From DASYKT01 sp035995185 (lineage in GTDB: Bacteria > Acidobacteriota > Blastocatellia > Pyrinomonadales > Pyrinomonadaceae): a stretch of DNA of 64,000 nt. The position numbers and the translations under genes are program-made. The stretch covers positions 310,001 to 374,000 of the forward strand of contig DASYKT010000011.1 of the NCBI GenBank assembly GCA_035995185.1. Direction: 5' to 3'. Below are positions 1 to 8,365 of this stretch, piece after piece (the stretch's first letter is position 1; every line of letters begins with the position of its first letter). Under the pieces are notes generated by a model. That model was not told the DNA's origin. It ran no database searches and was given only the letters and a program-made list of their open reading frames with translations.

Positions 1-1745
1 GGGAGCATCTGCTGTGCGAGCTGTCCGCTAATTTTTCCCGTTGAATTATTTGTGACGGATACCGAGATCGTCCGAATTTGCGTCTTACTGCCGGCCGGTA
101 CTATTAAAAGTTTCTGATCTACGGCGACAGAAAGCGCAGGGACGATGTCGATGTCGCGGCGGATCTCGCCGCGTGTTTGATCGGCGTAGCGATATTGAAT
201 TGGCTGAAAAACAATGATCGTCTTGCCGTTGACGCTGAGCGTGACGTTGGCAAAAAACCTCGGCTGCTGAAAAGGAAACGTCAGCGCAGGATCGTTCGCG
301 GGCCAATCAAAGAGCGCGTTTTTGCGCTCGTTCCAGAGCCAGTAAGGCTGGGTCGGCTTCGCATCCTGCGGCACGCTGATCTTAAAATATTCCGCCGCAT
401 TCGCCGCTTCCCGCCGAAAAACATTTGGCTCATTATCTTTCGGTGCATCGACTTTGATGGTCTGACATCCGCTGCAGCCAGGTGAGACCTGTTTCAATTC
501 GACGTTGGCGGAGGCGGGAAAGTACACCTTGACGGCGGCATTCAGACTTTCACCCGGGGCCACAGTTTCCCTGTCGGCCAGCGCGTCGATCTGAATACCC
601 GCGGCGCGCCTGATCGATTCGGCCAGCTGAGATTGTTTAGGCGCAAGCACAGACATGGCTTCGAGGGCAGCACGGTCGATAGGTTGGGTTTTGGCCGGCT
701 GGGTCGGCATATCATCATTTTCCAGCGCACCAAAGAGTTCTGATCTTTTCTGCGCTATCGAAATATACGCTTCCTGCAAAAGAGGAAGTATTTTTTGCGG
801 CGCATTCGGGTCGTATTCTTTTAGGGCCCGCTGCGTTTGCTCGGCCACGCCGGGCAAGATCTTTTTCAGCGTCGTGTCGATCCCGTCAAAGATGCTCGTT
901 TCCTTTTCCACCTTTGGCACCTGGCTGTCCGCCAGATTCAGGCCGGAAAAGATGGGGCCATGAAGTTCCACGCGGCCCTCGCCCTGCGAGCGGTGCTGGC
1001 TGCGGCCTTCCATCGCGATCTCAAAATAGGAGCGGCCGAAAAGCGGGTCGAATTTACCGGTATCGACACGCAGGGCCGCCGGGGCGCTGCTGCTAAAGCC
1101 CTGCTCGACATAAAACTTCAGGACCTGCCAGGGTGGCCCGTCCATTGAGCACTGCTGCGGATCGGCGGCGGCCTTGACGGCGATCGGGGCGAGATAACCG
1201 GAGAACTGGTGCTGGCCGTGCCCGTCGGCGGGCGTGCCGGTAAAACGGGCGATCACCACTTGCGGTTTAAATATCCGGATCGCCCGGACCGCGTCGCAGA
1301 GAATCAGATCTTGCGGCCATTTTGCGCGCGCTTCGGCGAGTGTTTTGGAAAAGCCGTAATCGAAAGCACGGGTAAAATATTGCTCGGCGCCGTCGAGCCG
1401 GCGGGCCTGCAGAAGTTCCTCGGTGCGGATCACGCCGAGCGATTCGAAAAGCTCCGGGCCTAGAATATTTTGACCGCCGTCGCCGCGGGTCAGCGAAAGA
1501 TAGGCGGTGCGGGCGTTTTCGCCGCGCGCCAGATATGCCAGCAGCGCCGAGTCTTCATCATCCGGGTGCGCGCCGATCATCATCACGCTGGCGGTGGTAT
1601 TCAAGCGGCGCAAAAGCTGCCCCAAACCAAGCGCGCCCTGGTCATAGGTCGGCCGAACCTGAGCAAAAGAATTGCCACAGAGAGCACAGAGGACACAGAG
1701 AATAACGATGAATTGTGAACGGTGAATAGTGAATACTCTTTTCAT
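1..1745 (-). CDS. Secreted PIG-L family deacetylase (3' end beyond window)
   Basis: The frame is open from an ATG at 1745 to the window edge, so the C-terminus is missing. An N-terminal hydrophobic signal peptide (about residues 13-29, ending in NSFAQ) is followed by a PIG-L/LmbE domain whose zinc-binding motif AHPDDED lies near residue 60, with further family-like blocks (TRGDGGQN, DGHGQH). The family hydrolyses N-acetyl groups from sugar conjugates using zinc. The portion past about residue 300 resembles the beta-sandwich extension of long secreted PIG-L proteins. bshA is nearby, and BshB of bacillithiol synthesis is also a PIG-L enzyme, but this protein is exported and much longer, so I do not call it BshB. 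The signal-peptide codons lie in an intergenic-repeat-like stretch (1675-1700). Confidence 0.85.
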   Translation of the reverse strand, partial: MKRVFTIHRSQFIVILCVLCALCGNSFAQVRPTYDQGALGLGQLLRRLNTTASVMMIGAHPDDEDSALLAYLARGENARTAYLSLTRGDGGQNILGPELFESLGVIRTEELLQARRLDGAEQYFTRAFDYGFSKTLAEARAKWPQDLILCDAVRAIRIFKPQVVIARFTGTPADGHGQHQFSGYLAPIAVKAAADPQQCSMDGPPWQVLKFYVEQGFSSSAPAALRVDTGKFDPLFGRSYFEIAMEGRSQHRSQGEGRVELHGPIFSGLNLADSQVPKVEKETSIFDGIDTTLKKILPGVAEQTQRALKEYDPNAPQKILPLLQEAYISIAQKRSELFGALENDDMPTQPAKTQPIDRAALEAMSVLAPKQSQLAESIRRAAGIQIDALADRETVAPGESLNAAVKVYFPASANVELKQVSPGCSGCQTIKVDAPKDNEPNVFRREAANAAEYFKISVPQDAKPTQPYWLWNERKNALFDWPANDPALTFPFQQPRFFANVTLSVNGKTIIVFQPIQYRYADQTRGEIRRDIDIVPALSVAVDQKLLIVPAGSKTQIRTISVSVTNNSTGKISGQLAQQML

Positions 1746-1762
1746 TGTATTGCTTTTTTCGT

Positions 1763-1852
1763 GTGTTTAGTGTGATTCGTGGTTCCAGCTTTTTGTTGAT
1801 GGTAGTTAAAGCACTTAAGAAGTAACCACGAATCACACGAAATACACTAAAC
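1763..1852. repeat. Palindromic intergenic repeat, family F3
   Basis: The left arm (1763-1784) and right arm (1824-1852) are inverted copies; the right arm begins AACCACGAATCACACGAAAT. The same arms recur near 17590-17688, 18534-18607 and 53609-53684. The copy lies between the PIG-L gene start and the end of the permease gene. Confidence 0.85.
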
Positions 1853-1872
1853 AAGAACCGCTAATTTCAGCT

Positions 1873-3357
1873 TTAGCTCGTCGCTGACGAGCCTGCGGAG
1901 GGGCCGTCAGCGCTCCCGGTAAAAGGATATTCATTTCGTCTATACGCACGAACGAAATAAATTATCAGCCCCAATACTATCAGAACAGCCGCGTAACCGA
2001 TCTCTTTTTGAAATCCCTTTCTCATAAAAAGGATGTATAAAAAACCGACCAGGGCCAGCACCGCCGGGATAGGATAAAGCCACATTTTAAAGGGCCGGGG
2101 CATGTCCGGCCGGCGGCTGCGCAGGATCAAAAGACCGACGATCTGGGCCAGAAACTGGATGATGATCCTGATCACGACCAGCGCGGCGATAACATCGCCC
2201 AATTTAAATAAACAGAACAGCGACGCGATCCCGCCCATTATCAAAAGCGAGACGTAGGGGAAATGATGCTTCGGGTGTACCTTGGAAAAAATCTTGAAAT
2301 AATTTCCGTCGAGCGCGGCGGCATACGGCACGCGCGAATATCCCAGCAGCAGCGAAAACACCGACGAAAACGCGGTGAACATTATCAGCAGCGTAGCGAC
2401 GATGCCGGCCGTCGGCCCATAAAGCCGCTCCATAAAAACGGAGATGACGAACCGGCGCGCGTCCGAATTCGCGGTTTCGCCAAATTCCCGCCAGGGGATC
2501 ACGCCCAGCACCGAAATATTCATCACGATATAGATCGCCGCCACCAGCAAAATAGAAATGATGATCGCGCGGGGGATGGTCTTTTCCGGGTCCTTTACTT
2601 CACCGGCGAAAAAATTGACGTTGTAGTAACCCCAGTAGTCGTAGATCGCCACCAGCAGGGCCGCGCCCAGGCCGAAAAAGAATCGTTGATCGAGGACGAA
2701 TGCGTCGGGCGGAAAATCAAAGGCCAGCGCGGGGTTGAAATTTGTCAGGCCGGCAAAGATCACCCAGACGATCGTCAGCATCACCACGACCCATAAAAAC
2801 TTCGAGAATTTTTCGATCACCGTGATCTTGCGGTAGAGCAGGAACACGCACAGCAGGCAGACGCCGATGGCGACGACCGTGGTCAGCGAAAAAGAGACAC
2901 CGACATTTACCAGCGGCGCGTCGTAAGAAAAGAAAGTGAGATTAAGACCGGGAAAAGCGTAGGTCGCATAGAGGGCAAAGCCAAGGCAGCCCGAAGCGAT
3001 CGAAAGCGGCGCGGAAAACGTCAGCTGCCAGATAAAGAGGAACGACATTACCCGCCCCAATTTGCCGCGCCCGTAAATTTCCTGCAGGTAATTGTAAGGG
3101 CCGCCCGAGCGCGGTATCGATGCGCCCAGTTCCGCCCAGACCAGCCCGTCGCACATTGCCAGCAGCGCGCCCAGGATCCAGCCGATCATGGCCTGAGGCC
3201 CGCCCATGGCGGCGATGATCAGCGGCATCGTGATAAACGGGCCGACGCCGATCATGTCGATCATATTCAGCGCCGTGGCGCCGGGCGTGCCTACGCCGCG
3301 AATCAGTTTTGGCTGCTCGTCGATTTCGGGAACGGATGTTTTTGTCATCGGTTCCAT
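1873..3357 (-). CDS. APC-superfamily amino acid permease
   Basis: The product has 494 residues and about 12-13 hydrophobic segments starting near residue 28. The first segment contains IGVGPFITMPLIIAAMGG, the glycine-rich unwound first helix typical of amino acid/polyamine/organocation transporters. It should carry amino acids or polyamines across the inner membrane; the substrate cannot be read from the sequence. The ATG at 3357 lies three bases after the stop codon of bshA, so the two genes are probably co-transcribed and translationally coupled. The C-terminus is Ser/Ala/Gly-rich (SADGPSAGSSATS) and probably cytoplasmic. An internal ATG three codons downstream is a possible alternative start. 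Confidence 0.85.
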   Translation of the reverse strand: MEPMTKTSVPEIDEQPKLIRGVGTPGATALNMIDMIGVGPFITMPLIIAAMGGPQAMIGWILGALLAMCDGLVWAELGASIPRSGGPYNYLQEIYGRGKLGRVMSFLFIWQLTFSAPLSIASGCLGFALYATYAFPGLNLTFFSYDAPLVNVGVSFSLTTVVAIGVCLLCVFLLYRKITVIEKFSKFLWVVVMLTIVWVIFAGLTNFNPALAFDFPPDAFVLDQRFFFGLGAALLVAIYDYWGYYNVNFFAGEVKDPEKTIPRAIIISILLVAAIYIVMNISVLGVIPWREFGETANSDARRFVISVFMERLYGPTAGIVATLLIMFTAFSSVFSLLLGYSRVPYAAALDGNYFKIFSKVHPKHHFPYVSLLIMGGIASLFCLFKLGDVIAALVVIRIIIQFLAQIVGLLILRSRRPDMPRPFKMWLYPIPAVLALVGFLYILFMRKGFQKEIGYAAVLIVLGLIIYFVRAYRRNEYPFTGSADGPSAGSSATS

Positions 3358-3360
3358 AAT

Positions 3361-4512
3361 TTATGCGGTTTTGATCTGTTGTTTTTGTGACTGCGAAATT
3401 ATTTTTTCGTAGTAAGCGATGTATTGCGAGATGATAGTATTTGCGTCGTAACGGGCGATAGCCTGAGCGCGGGCACTTACCCCAAATTTTCGGGCCAGGG
3501 TTTCATCACTAAGAATTTTCAATGTATCGTCGCCCATTTTCTCGATATCGCCGATGTCGCTTAAGAAACCTGTTTCGCCGTCAGTGATGACCTCGGGGAT
3601 GCCGCCGACCCGGGTCGCCACTACGGGAACTTCACAGGCCTGCGCTTCGAGTGCGGCAAGCCCGAACGATTCTTCTTCCGACGGCAGGAGAAACACATCC
3701 GCCACTGCCAGGTAATCGGAGATATTTGCGCGTTTGCCGACAAAATTAACCTGTTCGGCAATATTTAATTGCTCGGCGCGATAGGCTATCGAGGAACGTT
3801 CCGGGCCGTCACCGACCATGATGAGTTTTGCCGCCGCTCCTTTATTTAAAACCCTGGCCAGTATTTCCACACAATCGACCGGGCGTTTCACGGCGCGGAA
3901 ATTCGAAACATGGACCAGCAATTTCTCACCGTTAGGCGCCAGCTCTTTTTTCAGCGGTGAATCTTCATCACGCTGGTAGTGGGTCGGGCAAATAAAATTC
4001 GGAATGACCTCGATATCGTCAAAGTCAAAGGTTTCAATAGTGGCCCGTTTTAAGAACCGGGAAACCGCGGTCACACCGTCCGATTGCTGCAGCCCGTAAC
4101 GCGTGATCGGAAGATAACCGCGGTCGGCCCCGACCAGCGTGATATCCGTTCCGTGCAAAGTGGTGATGACCGGCACATAACGTTTCTGCTTGATCGATTC
4201 ACGCGCCAGGATCGCGCTGATCGAGTGCGGGATGGCGTAGTGAACGTGCAGCAGATCGAGTTTTTCCGCTCGCGCCACGGTCGCCATTTTGGTGGCGAGT
4301 GCCAGGTCGTACGGCTGGTGTTCAAAGAGCGGGTACGACATCATTTCCACTTCGTGAAAATGGACGCGCTCGTTGAGTTCGGTTAGCCGCGTGGGCAGCG
4401 CCGAGGAAATAAAATGCACCGAGTGGCCGCGCTGAGCCAGTTCGCGCCCGAGCTCCGAACCGACGATCCCGCTGCCGCCATAGGTGGGATAAACCGTAAT
4501 GCCAATGTTCAT
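3361..4512 (-). CDS. bshA: N-acetyl-alpha-D-glucosaminyl L-malate synthase BshA
   Basis: This 383-residue GT4 glycosyltransferase has the features of BshA. The N-terminus reads MNIGITVYPTYGGSGIVGSE, with the GGSG loop that binds UDP-GlcNAc. HVHYAIPHS and TTLHGTDITLVG follow in the first Rossmann domain. The second domain carries the E-x7-E signature in LPSEEESFGLAALEAQACEV. BshA joins GlcNAc from UDP-GlcNAc to L-malate, the first step of bacillithiol synthesis. The length matches the family. No bshB or bshC is visible next to it, so the pathway genes are probably dispersed. It is followed directly by the APC permease. Confidence 0.93.
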   Translation of the reverse strand: MNIGITVYPTYGGSGIVGSELGRELAQRGHSVHFISSALPTRLTELNERVHFHEVEMMSYPLFEHQPYDLALATKMATVARAEKLDLLHVHYAIPHSISAILARESIKQKRYVPVITTLHGTDITLVGADRGYLPITRYGLQQSDGVTAVSRFLKRATIETFDFDDIEVIPNFICPTHYQRDEDSPLKKELAPNGEKLLVHVSNFRAVKRPVDCVEILARVLNKGAAAKLIMVGDGPERSSIAYRAEQLNIAEQVNFVGKRANISDYLAVADVFLLPSEEESFGLAALEAQACEVPVVATRVGGIPEVITDGETGFLSDIGDIEKMGDDTLKILSDETLARKFGVSARAQAIARYDANTIISQYIAYYEKIISQSQKQQIKTA

Positions 4513-4548
4513 AACTTCAATAGTGAATAGTAAAGCCTAATTAGTCGA

Positions 4549-4678
4549 GAGTCCAGAGAGTCGATTTGAGTCTGTTGAGTCTGGCGGGTCTATCGAGTTT
4601 GAAGCATCGGGAATATTTTTGATTCGACAAATTCATAGACTCTCTGGACTCAACAGACTCAACAGACTCAATAGACTC
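4549..4678. repeat. Inverted repeat with short tandem arrays of GACTC units
   Basis: A 14-bp arm at 4549-4562 (GAGTCCAGAGAGTC) is perfectly inverted at 4638-4651. Next to the arms, 9-10-bp units of the type AACAGACTC are repeated in tandem (4645-4678), with their complements at 4567-4600. It separates bshA from the dehydrogenase gene; no coding potential was seen. Confidence 0.75.
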
Positions 4679-4684
4679 GCCGGA

Positions 4685-5854
4685 CTACTTCCGTCTCACA
4701 TAATAGACCACGCCGTGATTATCATCCGTAAAAAGGAACGAATTCGCATCCAATTTCATGATGTCGCACGGGCGGCCGTTCACCACGCCTTTTGTCAGAA
4801 AGCCGGTGATCAGGTCCTGCGGCTTTTGACCTTTGCGCATCAGCACTATTTTATAACCGTGGCCGATGTCCTTGTCCGTCGAACCGTGCAGCGAGAGCAA
4901 GAACGCATTTTTCAGCAGGGGGGCGGTTTCGGCGTCCCCAAAATAATCAAAGCCCAGCACGGAGCTGTGCGAAGGAAAAAACGCGTAAGGCGCGGGACTT
5001 GCGCGGCAGCCCGCCGGGCGTTTAAATTTCGGATCGCCGAATATTTTACCATTGGCCGAGTGGCAGTAAGGCCACCCGTAATCTTTGCCCGACCGCAGCG
5101 CGTAAAAAGTTTCGTCCGGTTTATTTAACCCCAGATGGTCCGATCCCTGGTTCGAAGCAAATAAATTATTCGCCAGCCATTTGAGTCCCACAGCATTACG
5201 CAGCCCCGACGCAAATTGTTTCTGCCCCGTCCCATCCGGATTCATTTCCAGCACACTGGCGCGCACTTTTTCTTTTTCAAGGCAGGAATTGCAGCTGCTG
5301 CCGACCGAAACATACAGCTTGCCGTTGGGCGCAAAAGCGATCGTCCGCGTCAGGTGCCAGCCGCCGTATTTGTAGCTCAAACCGTAGTCGGGAAAAGTGG
5401 CGATGATCTGCGGCCTGGTGTCGGTCGGTTTTGTTTCGCCGCGGGTAAATTTGCGGCGCGTCAGATTGTCGGTCTCCGCCAGGTAGAACCAATCCTGCCC
5501 CTTCGCGTCGGTGTAAAACTGCACGCTGTTCGGATTTTTCAGGCCCGTCATATAGGGAATGACCCTGGCGAATTTGCCGGCGGCGGCGTCCCAGCCGTCG
5601 AGAATATACACCGCGCCTTTTTCGTTGTCGGTCAGGTTATACATATCGGTCACGAAGATGCGGTTATCCGGCGACCTGGCAAAAAAGCGCGCGCGTTTTA
5701 AGCCTTCCGCCGCGGGGCTGATCTCGTATTCGGCGGGCAGGTTCAGGTCAAACGAGCGGCCGCCTCCCAGCGTGATCTTATGCGGAACGAGTTTTGGCTG
5801 CGCGGATATCAGGAGAGGCAATAAGGCGATAAAAAGGAACAGAATTTTTTTCAT
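4685..5854 (-). CDS. Secreted PQQ-type soluble sugar dehydrogenase (GDH/sorbosone dehydrogenase beta-propeller)
   Basis: The product has 389 residues, with a signal peptide at about 1-18 (FLFIALLPLLISAQ). The body matches the soluble glucose/sorbosone dehydrogenase six-bladed propeller: RSPDNRIFVTD, HLTRTIAFAPNGKLYVSVGS with a central His, SGLRNAVGLKW, and KDYGWPYCH near the end. The family oxidises sugars in the periplasm with PQQ and calcium, though many members in soil bacteria have unproven substrates. Several Cys residues (SCNSCLEK, YCHS, AGCRAS) suggest periplasmic disulfides. The gene stands alone between two repeats. Confidence 0.85.
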   Translation of the reverse strand: MKKILFLFIALLPLLISAQPKLVPHKITLGGGRSFDLNLPAEYEISPAAEGLKRARFFARSPDNRIFVTDMYNLTDNEKGAVYILDGWDAAAGKFARVIPYMTGLKNPNSVQFYTDAKGQDWFYLAETDNLTRRKFTRGETKPTDTRPQIIATFPDYGLSYKYGGWHLTRTIAFAPNGKLYVSVGSSCNSCLEKEKVRASVLEMNPDGTGQKQFASGLRNAVGLKWLANNLFASNQGSDHLGLNKPDETFYALRSGKDYGWPYCHSANGKIFGDPKFKRPAGCRASPAPYAFFPSHSSVLGFDYFGDAETAPLLKNAFLLSLHGSTDKDIGHGYKIVLMRKGQKPQDLITGFLTKGVVNGRPCDIMKLDANSFLFTDDNHGVVYYVRRK

Positions 5855-5892
5855 ACATTTCCGGATAACTAACTCAGTCCGTTTGCGATGAG

Positions 5893-6013
5893 GTCAGTAC
5901 CGGGAACGTAGTGACCGGCTTCCGGTAATGTTTAATTGAATTATCAGTGAATCATTGATCATTGGCAGCTAATCACTAAAAAGAAAGCCGGTCACTACGT
6001 TCCCGGTACTGAC
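5893..6013. repeat. Palindromic intergenic repeat, family B
   Basis: Two 29-bp arms, 5893-5921 and 5985-6013, are perfect inverted copies beginning GTCAGTACCGGGAACGTAGT. The same arms with one base change occur at 13219-13326, and divergent arms at 31071-31099 and 38948-39319. The loop is about 63 bp and AT-rich. Confidence 0.9.
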
Positions 6014-6047
6014 GCCATTGCCCTTTTAGATTAGAATACTTAAAACT

Positions 6048-6917
6048 ATGAAAACCAAAAACTTTCTAGTGCCCGAAGGCAAAAAACTCGACTTGAAAGA
6101 CTATCCTACTGATTTTACAGGCGATTACAAAAACAAGGAAGACGCCGTCGAAGATCTGCAGAAGAACATCGAGAAGATGAAAACCCTTCAGGACGTTCTC
6201 TATGCGCAGGATATTTATTCCGTCCTGCTCATCTTTCAGGCGATGGATGCCGCCGGCAAGGACAGCGCCATCGAGCACGTGATGTCCGGCGTCAACCCGC
6301 AGGGCTGCCAGGTCACGAGTTTCAAAGTGCCTTCGTCCGAAGAGCTGGACCACGATTTTATGTGGCGCACCACCAAGGCGCTGCCCGAACGCGGCCGCTT
6401 TGGCATCTTTAACCGTTCGTACTATGAAGAAGTTTTAGTCGTGCGTGTGCACCCGCAGATATTGCAGGGCCAGCGCCTGCCCGCCGATATTAAAAACGAC
6501 AAGGACGTTTGGAAAAAGCGTTTTCGCGACATCAGGAATTTTGAAGAATATTTGCATGACAACGGCACGGTCATTTTGAAATTCTTCCTGCACGTTTCCA
6601 AAGACGAACAGAAAAAACGCTTCCTAGACCGCACAGCCGAACCGGACAAGAACTGGAAGTTTTCCGCCGGCGACGTTAAGGAACGCGGCTTCTGGGACGA
6701 CTATATGAAATGCTATACCGAAGCGATACAGGAAACCTCGACCGAAAAAGCGCCGTGGTATATCATCCCCGCCGATAAAAAATGGTTCACCCGCGCCGCC
6801 GTCGCCGAGGTGATCTGCGAAACGCTCAAATCGCTCGACATGAAATACCCGGTGCTGGACGAAAAACAAATGGCGGAACTGCAGGAAGCGAAAAAGTTGC
6901 TGGAGAGTGAGAAATGA
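6048..6917 (+). CDS. ppk2: PPK2-family polyphosphate:nucleotide phosphotransferase
   Basis: The 289-residue product has the PPK2 core. A Walker A-like loop (FQAMDAAGKDSAIEHVMSG) lies near residue 63, SFKVPSSEELDHDFMWRTTK follows, and FNRSYYEEVLVVRVHP contains the conserved R-S-Y-Y-E motif. A lid region (VSKDEQKKRFLDR) and a Trp-rich C-terminal part (WKFSAGDVKERGFWDDY) complete the fold. PPK2 enzymes move phosphate between polyphosphate and nucleotides; this one-domain form usually makes NDP or NTP from polyphosphate. The nucleotide preference cannot be set from sequence. Exopolyphosphatase and the Pho regulators lie within 8 kb downstream. Confidence 0.93.
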   Translation: MKTKNFLVPEGKKLDLKDYPTDFTGDYKNKEDAVEDLQKNIEKMKTLQDVLYAQDIYSVLLIFQAMDAAGKDSAIEHVMSGVNPQGCQVTSFKVPSSEELDHDFMWRTTKALPERGRFGIFNRSYYEEVLVVRVHPQILQGQRLPADIKNDKDVWKKRFRDIRNFEEYLHDNGTVILKFFLHVSKDEQKKRFLDRTAEPDKNWKFSAGDVKERGFWDDYMKCYTEAIQETSTEKAPWYIIPADKKWFTRAAVAEVICETLKSLDMKYPVLDEKQMAELQEAKKLLESEK

Positions 6918-6974
6918 TAGTTCCGGGCTAATTTTATAGATAAAATCAGGTATTGATTGTAAAATACAAGAGTT

Positions 6975-7157
6975 ATGACAGAATTACTCGAAAAAGCATT
7001 TTCTGAAGCTTCCAAGTTGCCTTCTTCGATGCAAAATCTGATCGCGAAGAGATTATTAAAAGATATTAAGGCCGAAGAAAAATGGGAAGAGACCTTTGCC
7101 GAAACTCAGGATGAGCTGTCGCAATTGGCCGACGAGGCTCTGGAAGGCGCATGCTGA
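6975..7157 (+). CDS. Small antitoxin-like protein, no adjacent toxin
   Basis: This 60-residue acidic protein (MTELLEKAFSEASKLPSSMQ at the start, then LADEALEGAC) resembles the short helical proteins annotated as addiction-module antitoxins, which start MTxLLEKAxxEVxKLP and continue past LADEAL with about 15 more residues. Here the sequence stops right after LADEALEGAC, so the toxin-binding tail is probably lost. No toxin gene follows; the next gene is convergent. The ATG has only a weak upstream purine tract. It is a real-looking reading frame but may be a remnant. The assignment rests on remembered family resemblance. Confidence 0.6.
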   Translation: MTELLEKAFSEASKLPSSMQNLIAKRLLKDIKAEEKWEETFAETQDELSQLADEALEGAC

Positions 7158-7197
7158 ATATGATATGACAGGCTGATCTCACAATTGTAAAAAGTAT

Positions 7198-7890
7198 TCA
7201 ATTTGACACTATTTTTGAGCAGTAAAAAATCTCCAGTCGATTGGGTTTTCGCAGAAAGCTTCCACTATCCGTCTGACCTTCATTGCAGCCTGTGAAAACA
7301 AAGATGACCGTAACATCGCGTTCTTCCACGCTGCTATCCGGGGAAAACGTCCAATCCCTGGCAGCCTGAGCTGCAACATTCTTTAGGAACGGATGGCCGT
7401 TCATAGCCATAGCGGAGAGGACGCTTCCGTCAGATCTTAACTTTACATTAACGGAGACTTCACCCGAGGCTGCGACAGCTAATGCAACTACCGGATATGA
7501 CGGCGCTTTGTAGGTAACGACTTCCGGCTGTTTATCCGCCGCGCAATTTGCACACCAATCTTTTCTAGATTCCACTTCAAGCGGTAAGTTAGTTGGGATC
7601 GGGCCTTTTTCCGGGACCATGATAAAGACAGTGAAGGCTTGATAAATATTTTTATCCGGCAGTACGGTATATCTGCCGGGCGGCAGCGAGACTTTGAAAT
7701 TGCCTTTTTCGTCGGCCACGGCCGTTCGTTTGATGTCGCCGCCCTCAAAATAAAGCGTGATCCCGGCGTGCGCTGTCTCCGCGCGGTCTTTGACGGTGCC
7801 GGCGATCTGGAGGTCCTTCTTCTGCGCCGCTGAAAGCGAAGCTAACAGGAAGATAAGAGGAAATAAGAGTAAAAGGGTTCTGATCTTCAT
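7198..7890 (-). CDS. Secreted TonB C-terminal-like protein with carboxypeptidase-regulatory domain
   Basis: The 230-residue product has a signal peptide (about 1-22, LLLLFPLIFLLASLSAAQ). Residues about 28-80 form a carboxypeptidase-regulatory-like beta-sandwich (AGTVKDRAETAHAGITLYF, then EKGNFKVSLPPGRYTV). A TonB C-terminal-like domain follows (YKAPSYPVVALAVAASGEVS, WTFSP). Such domain pairs are common in Acidobacteriota exported proteins of unknown role. It lacks the N-terminal membrane anchor and Pro-rich spacer of true TonB, so energy transduction is unlikely. It is convergent with the antitoxin-like gene. Confidence 0.75.
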   Translation of the reverse strand: MKIRTLLLLFPLIFLLASLSAAQKKDLQIAGTVKDRAETAHAGITLYFEGGDIKRTAVADEKGNFKVSLPPGRYTVLPDKNIYQAFTVFIMVPEKGPIPTNLPLEVESRKDWCANCAADKQPEVVTYKAPSYPVVALAVAASGEVSVNVKLRSDGSVLSAMAMNGHPFLKNVAAQAARDWTFSPDSSVEERDVTVIFVFTGCNEGQTDSGSFLRKPNRLEIFYCSKIVSN

Positions 7891-7941
7891 TAGTTAGTAA
7901 TGATGTAGATCCGGGCATACGAGTTGTAAGCGCGCAATTTT

Positions 7942-8068
7942 CTATTTCAAAACCAGCTCGCACCCGAACGCCTGTTCGAGCAGGTCTTTTTTCTTTTCGA
8001 TGGCCTCGTATTCGCTTTCGCAGTTCTCGTCGCTGACGAGTTTTAAGGTCAGGCTGCCGTTCTTTTGC
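7942..8068 (-). pseudogene. Duplicated fragment of the ppx 3' end
   Basis: About 126 bases repeat the last codons of the ppx gene that ends at 8366, with fewer than about ten mismatches by eye. They decode as KNGSLTLKLVSDENCESEYE through QAFGCELVLK and a TAG stop where ppx has TAA. Upstream of this stretch the similarity fades, so this is a broken copy in the same orientation about 424 bp past the true end. No start codon or full domain is present. Confidence 0.85.
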
Positions 8069-8264
8069 ATAAGATTTATCTTTACTTCACGGAACTTCAC
8101 TCCAGGCGCCTATATTTCTCACCGAATTGGCGTAAAAACGCAATAATTTTCAAAACTATCCAAAAACTTTATTTCGATGTAGACGGAAAATTTCTATAAT
8201 GGCCCGCGCGATGTTGTTATTTGAAAATCGGGCAGTTCCAAAAATCGCAAAAATCCAAAAGCCG

Positions 8265-8317
8265 TGTTCCATTTTTGTTCCAGTGTTCCGCTTGCGCAGG
8301 CCGGGAACAGTGGAACA
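8265..8317. repeat. Small palindromic repeat, family E
   Basis: TGTTCCATTTTTGTTCCAGT is followed by a near-complement ending GGGAACAGTGGAACA. A related copy with TTTC in place of TTCC lies at 39212-39264. It sits in the 297-bp gene-less stretch between the ppx fragment and ppx; nothing else was recognised there. Confidence 0.6.
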
Positions 8318-8365
8318 TCTCGAAAATGTTAGATCCAAAGCGTTTAGCGGTAAGTTAATGTTCCA

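Noticed and set aside
1..1745. BshB, the bacillithiol deacetylase, near bshA
   Set aside because: The PIG-L protein has an export signal and is far longer than BshB, which is cytoplasmic and about 230 residues.
2263..2796. Long plus-strand frame opposite the APC permease
   Set aside because: It is the shadow of the permease gene: Arg/His/Gln-rich composition, no ribosome site, no recognisable domain.
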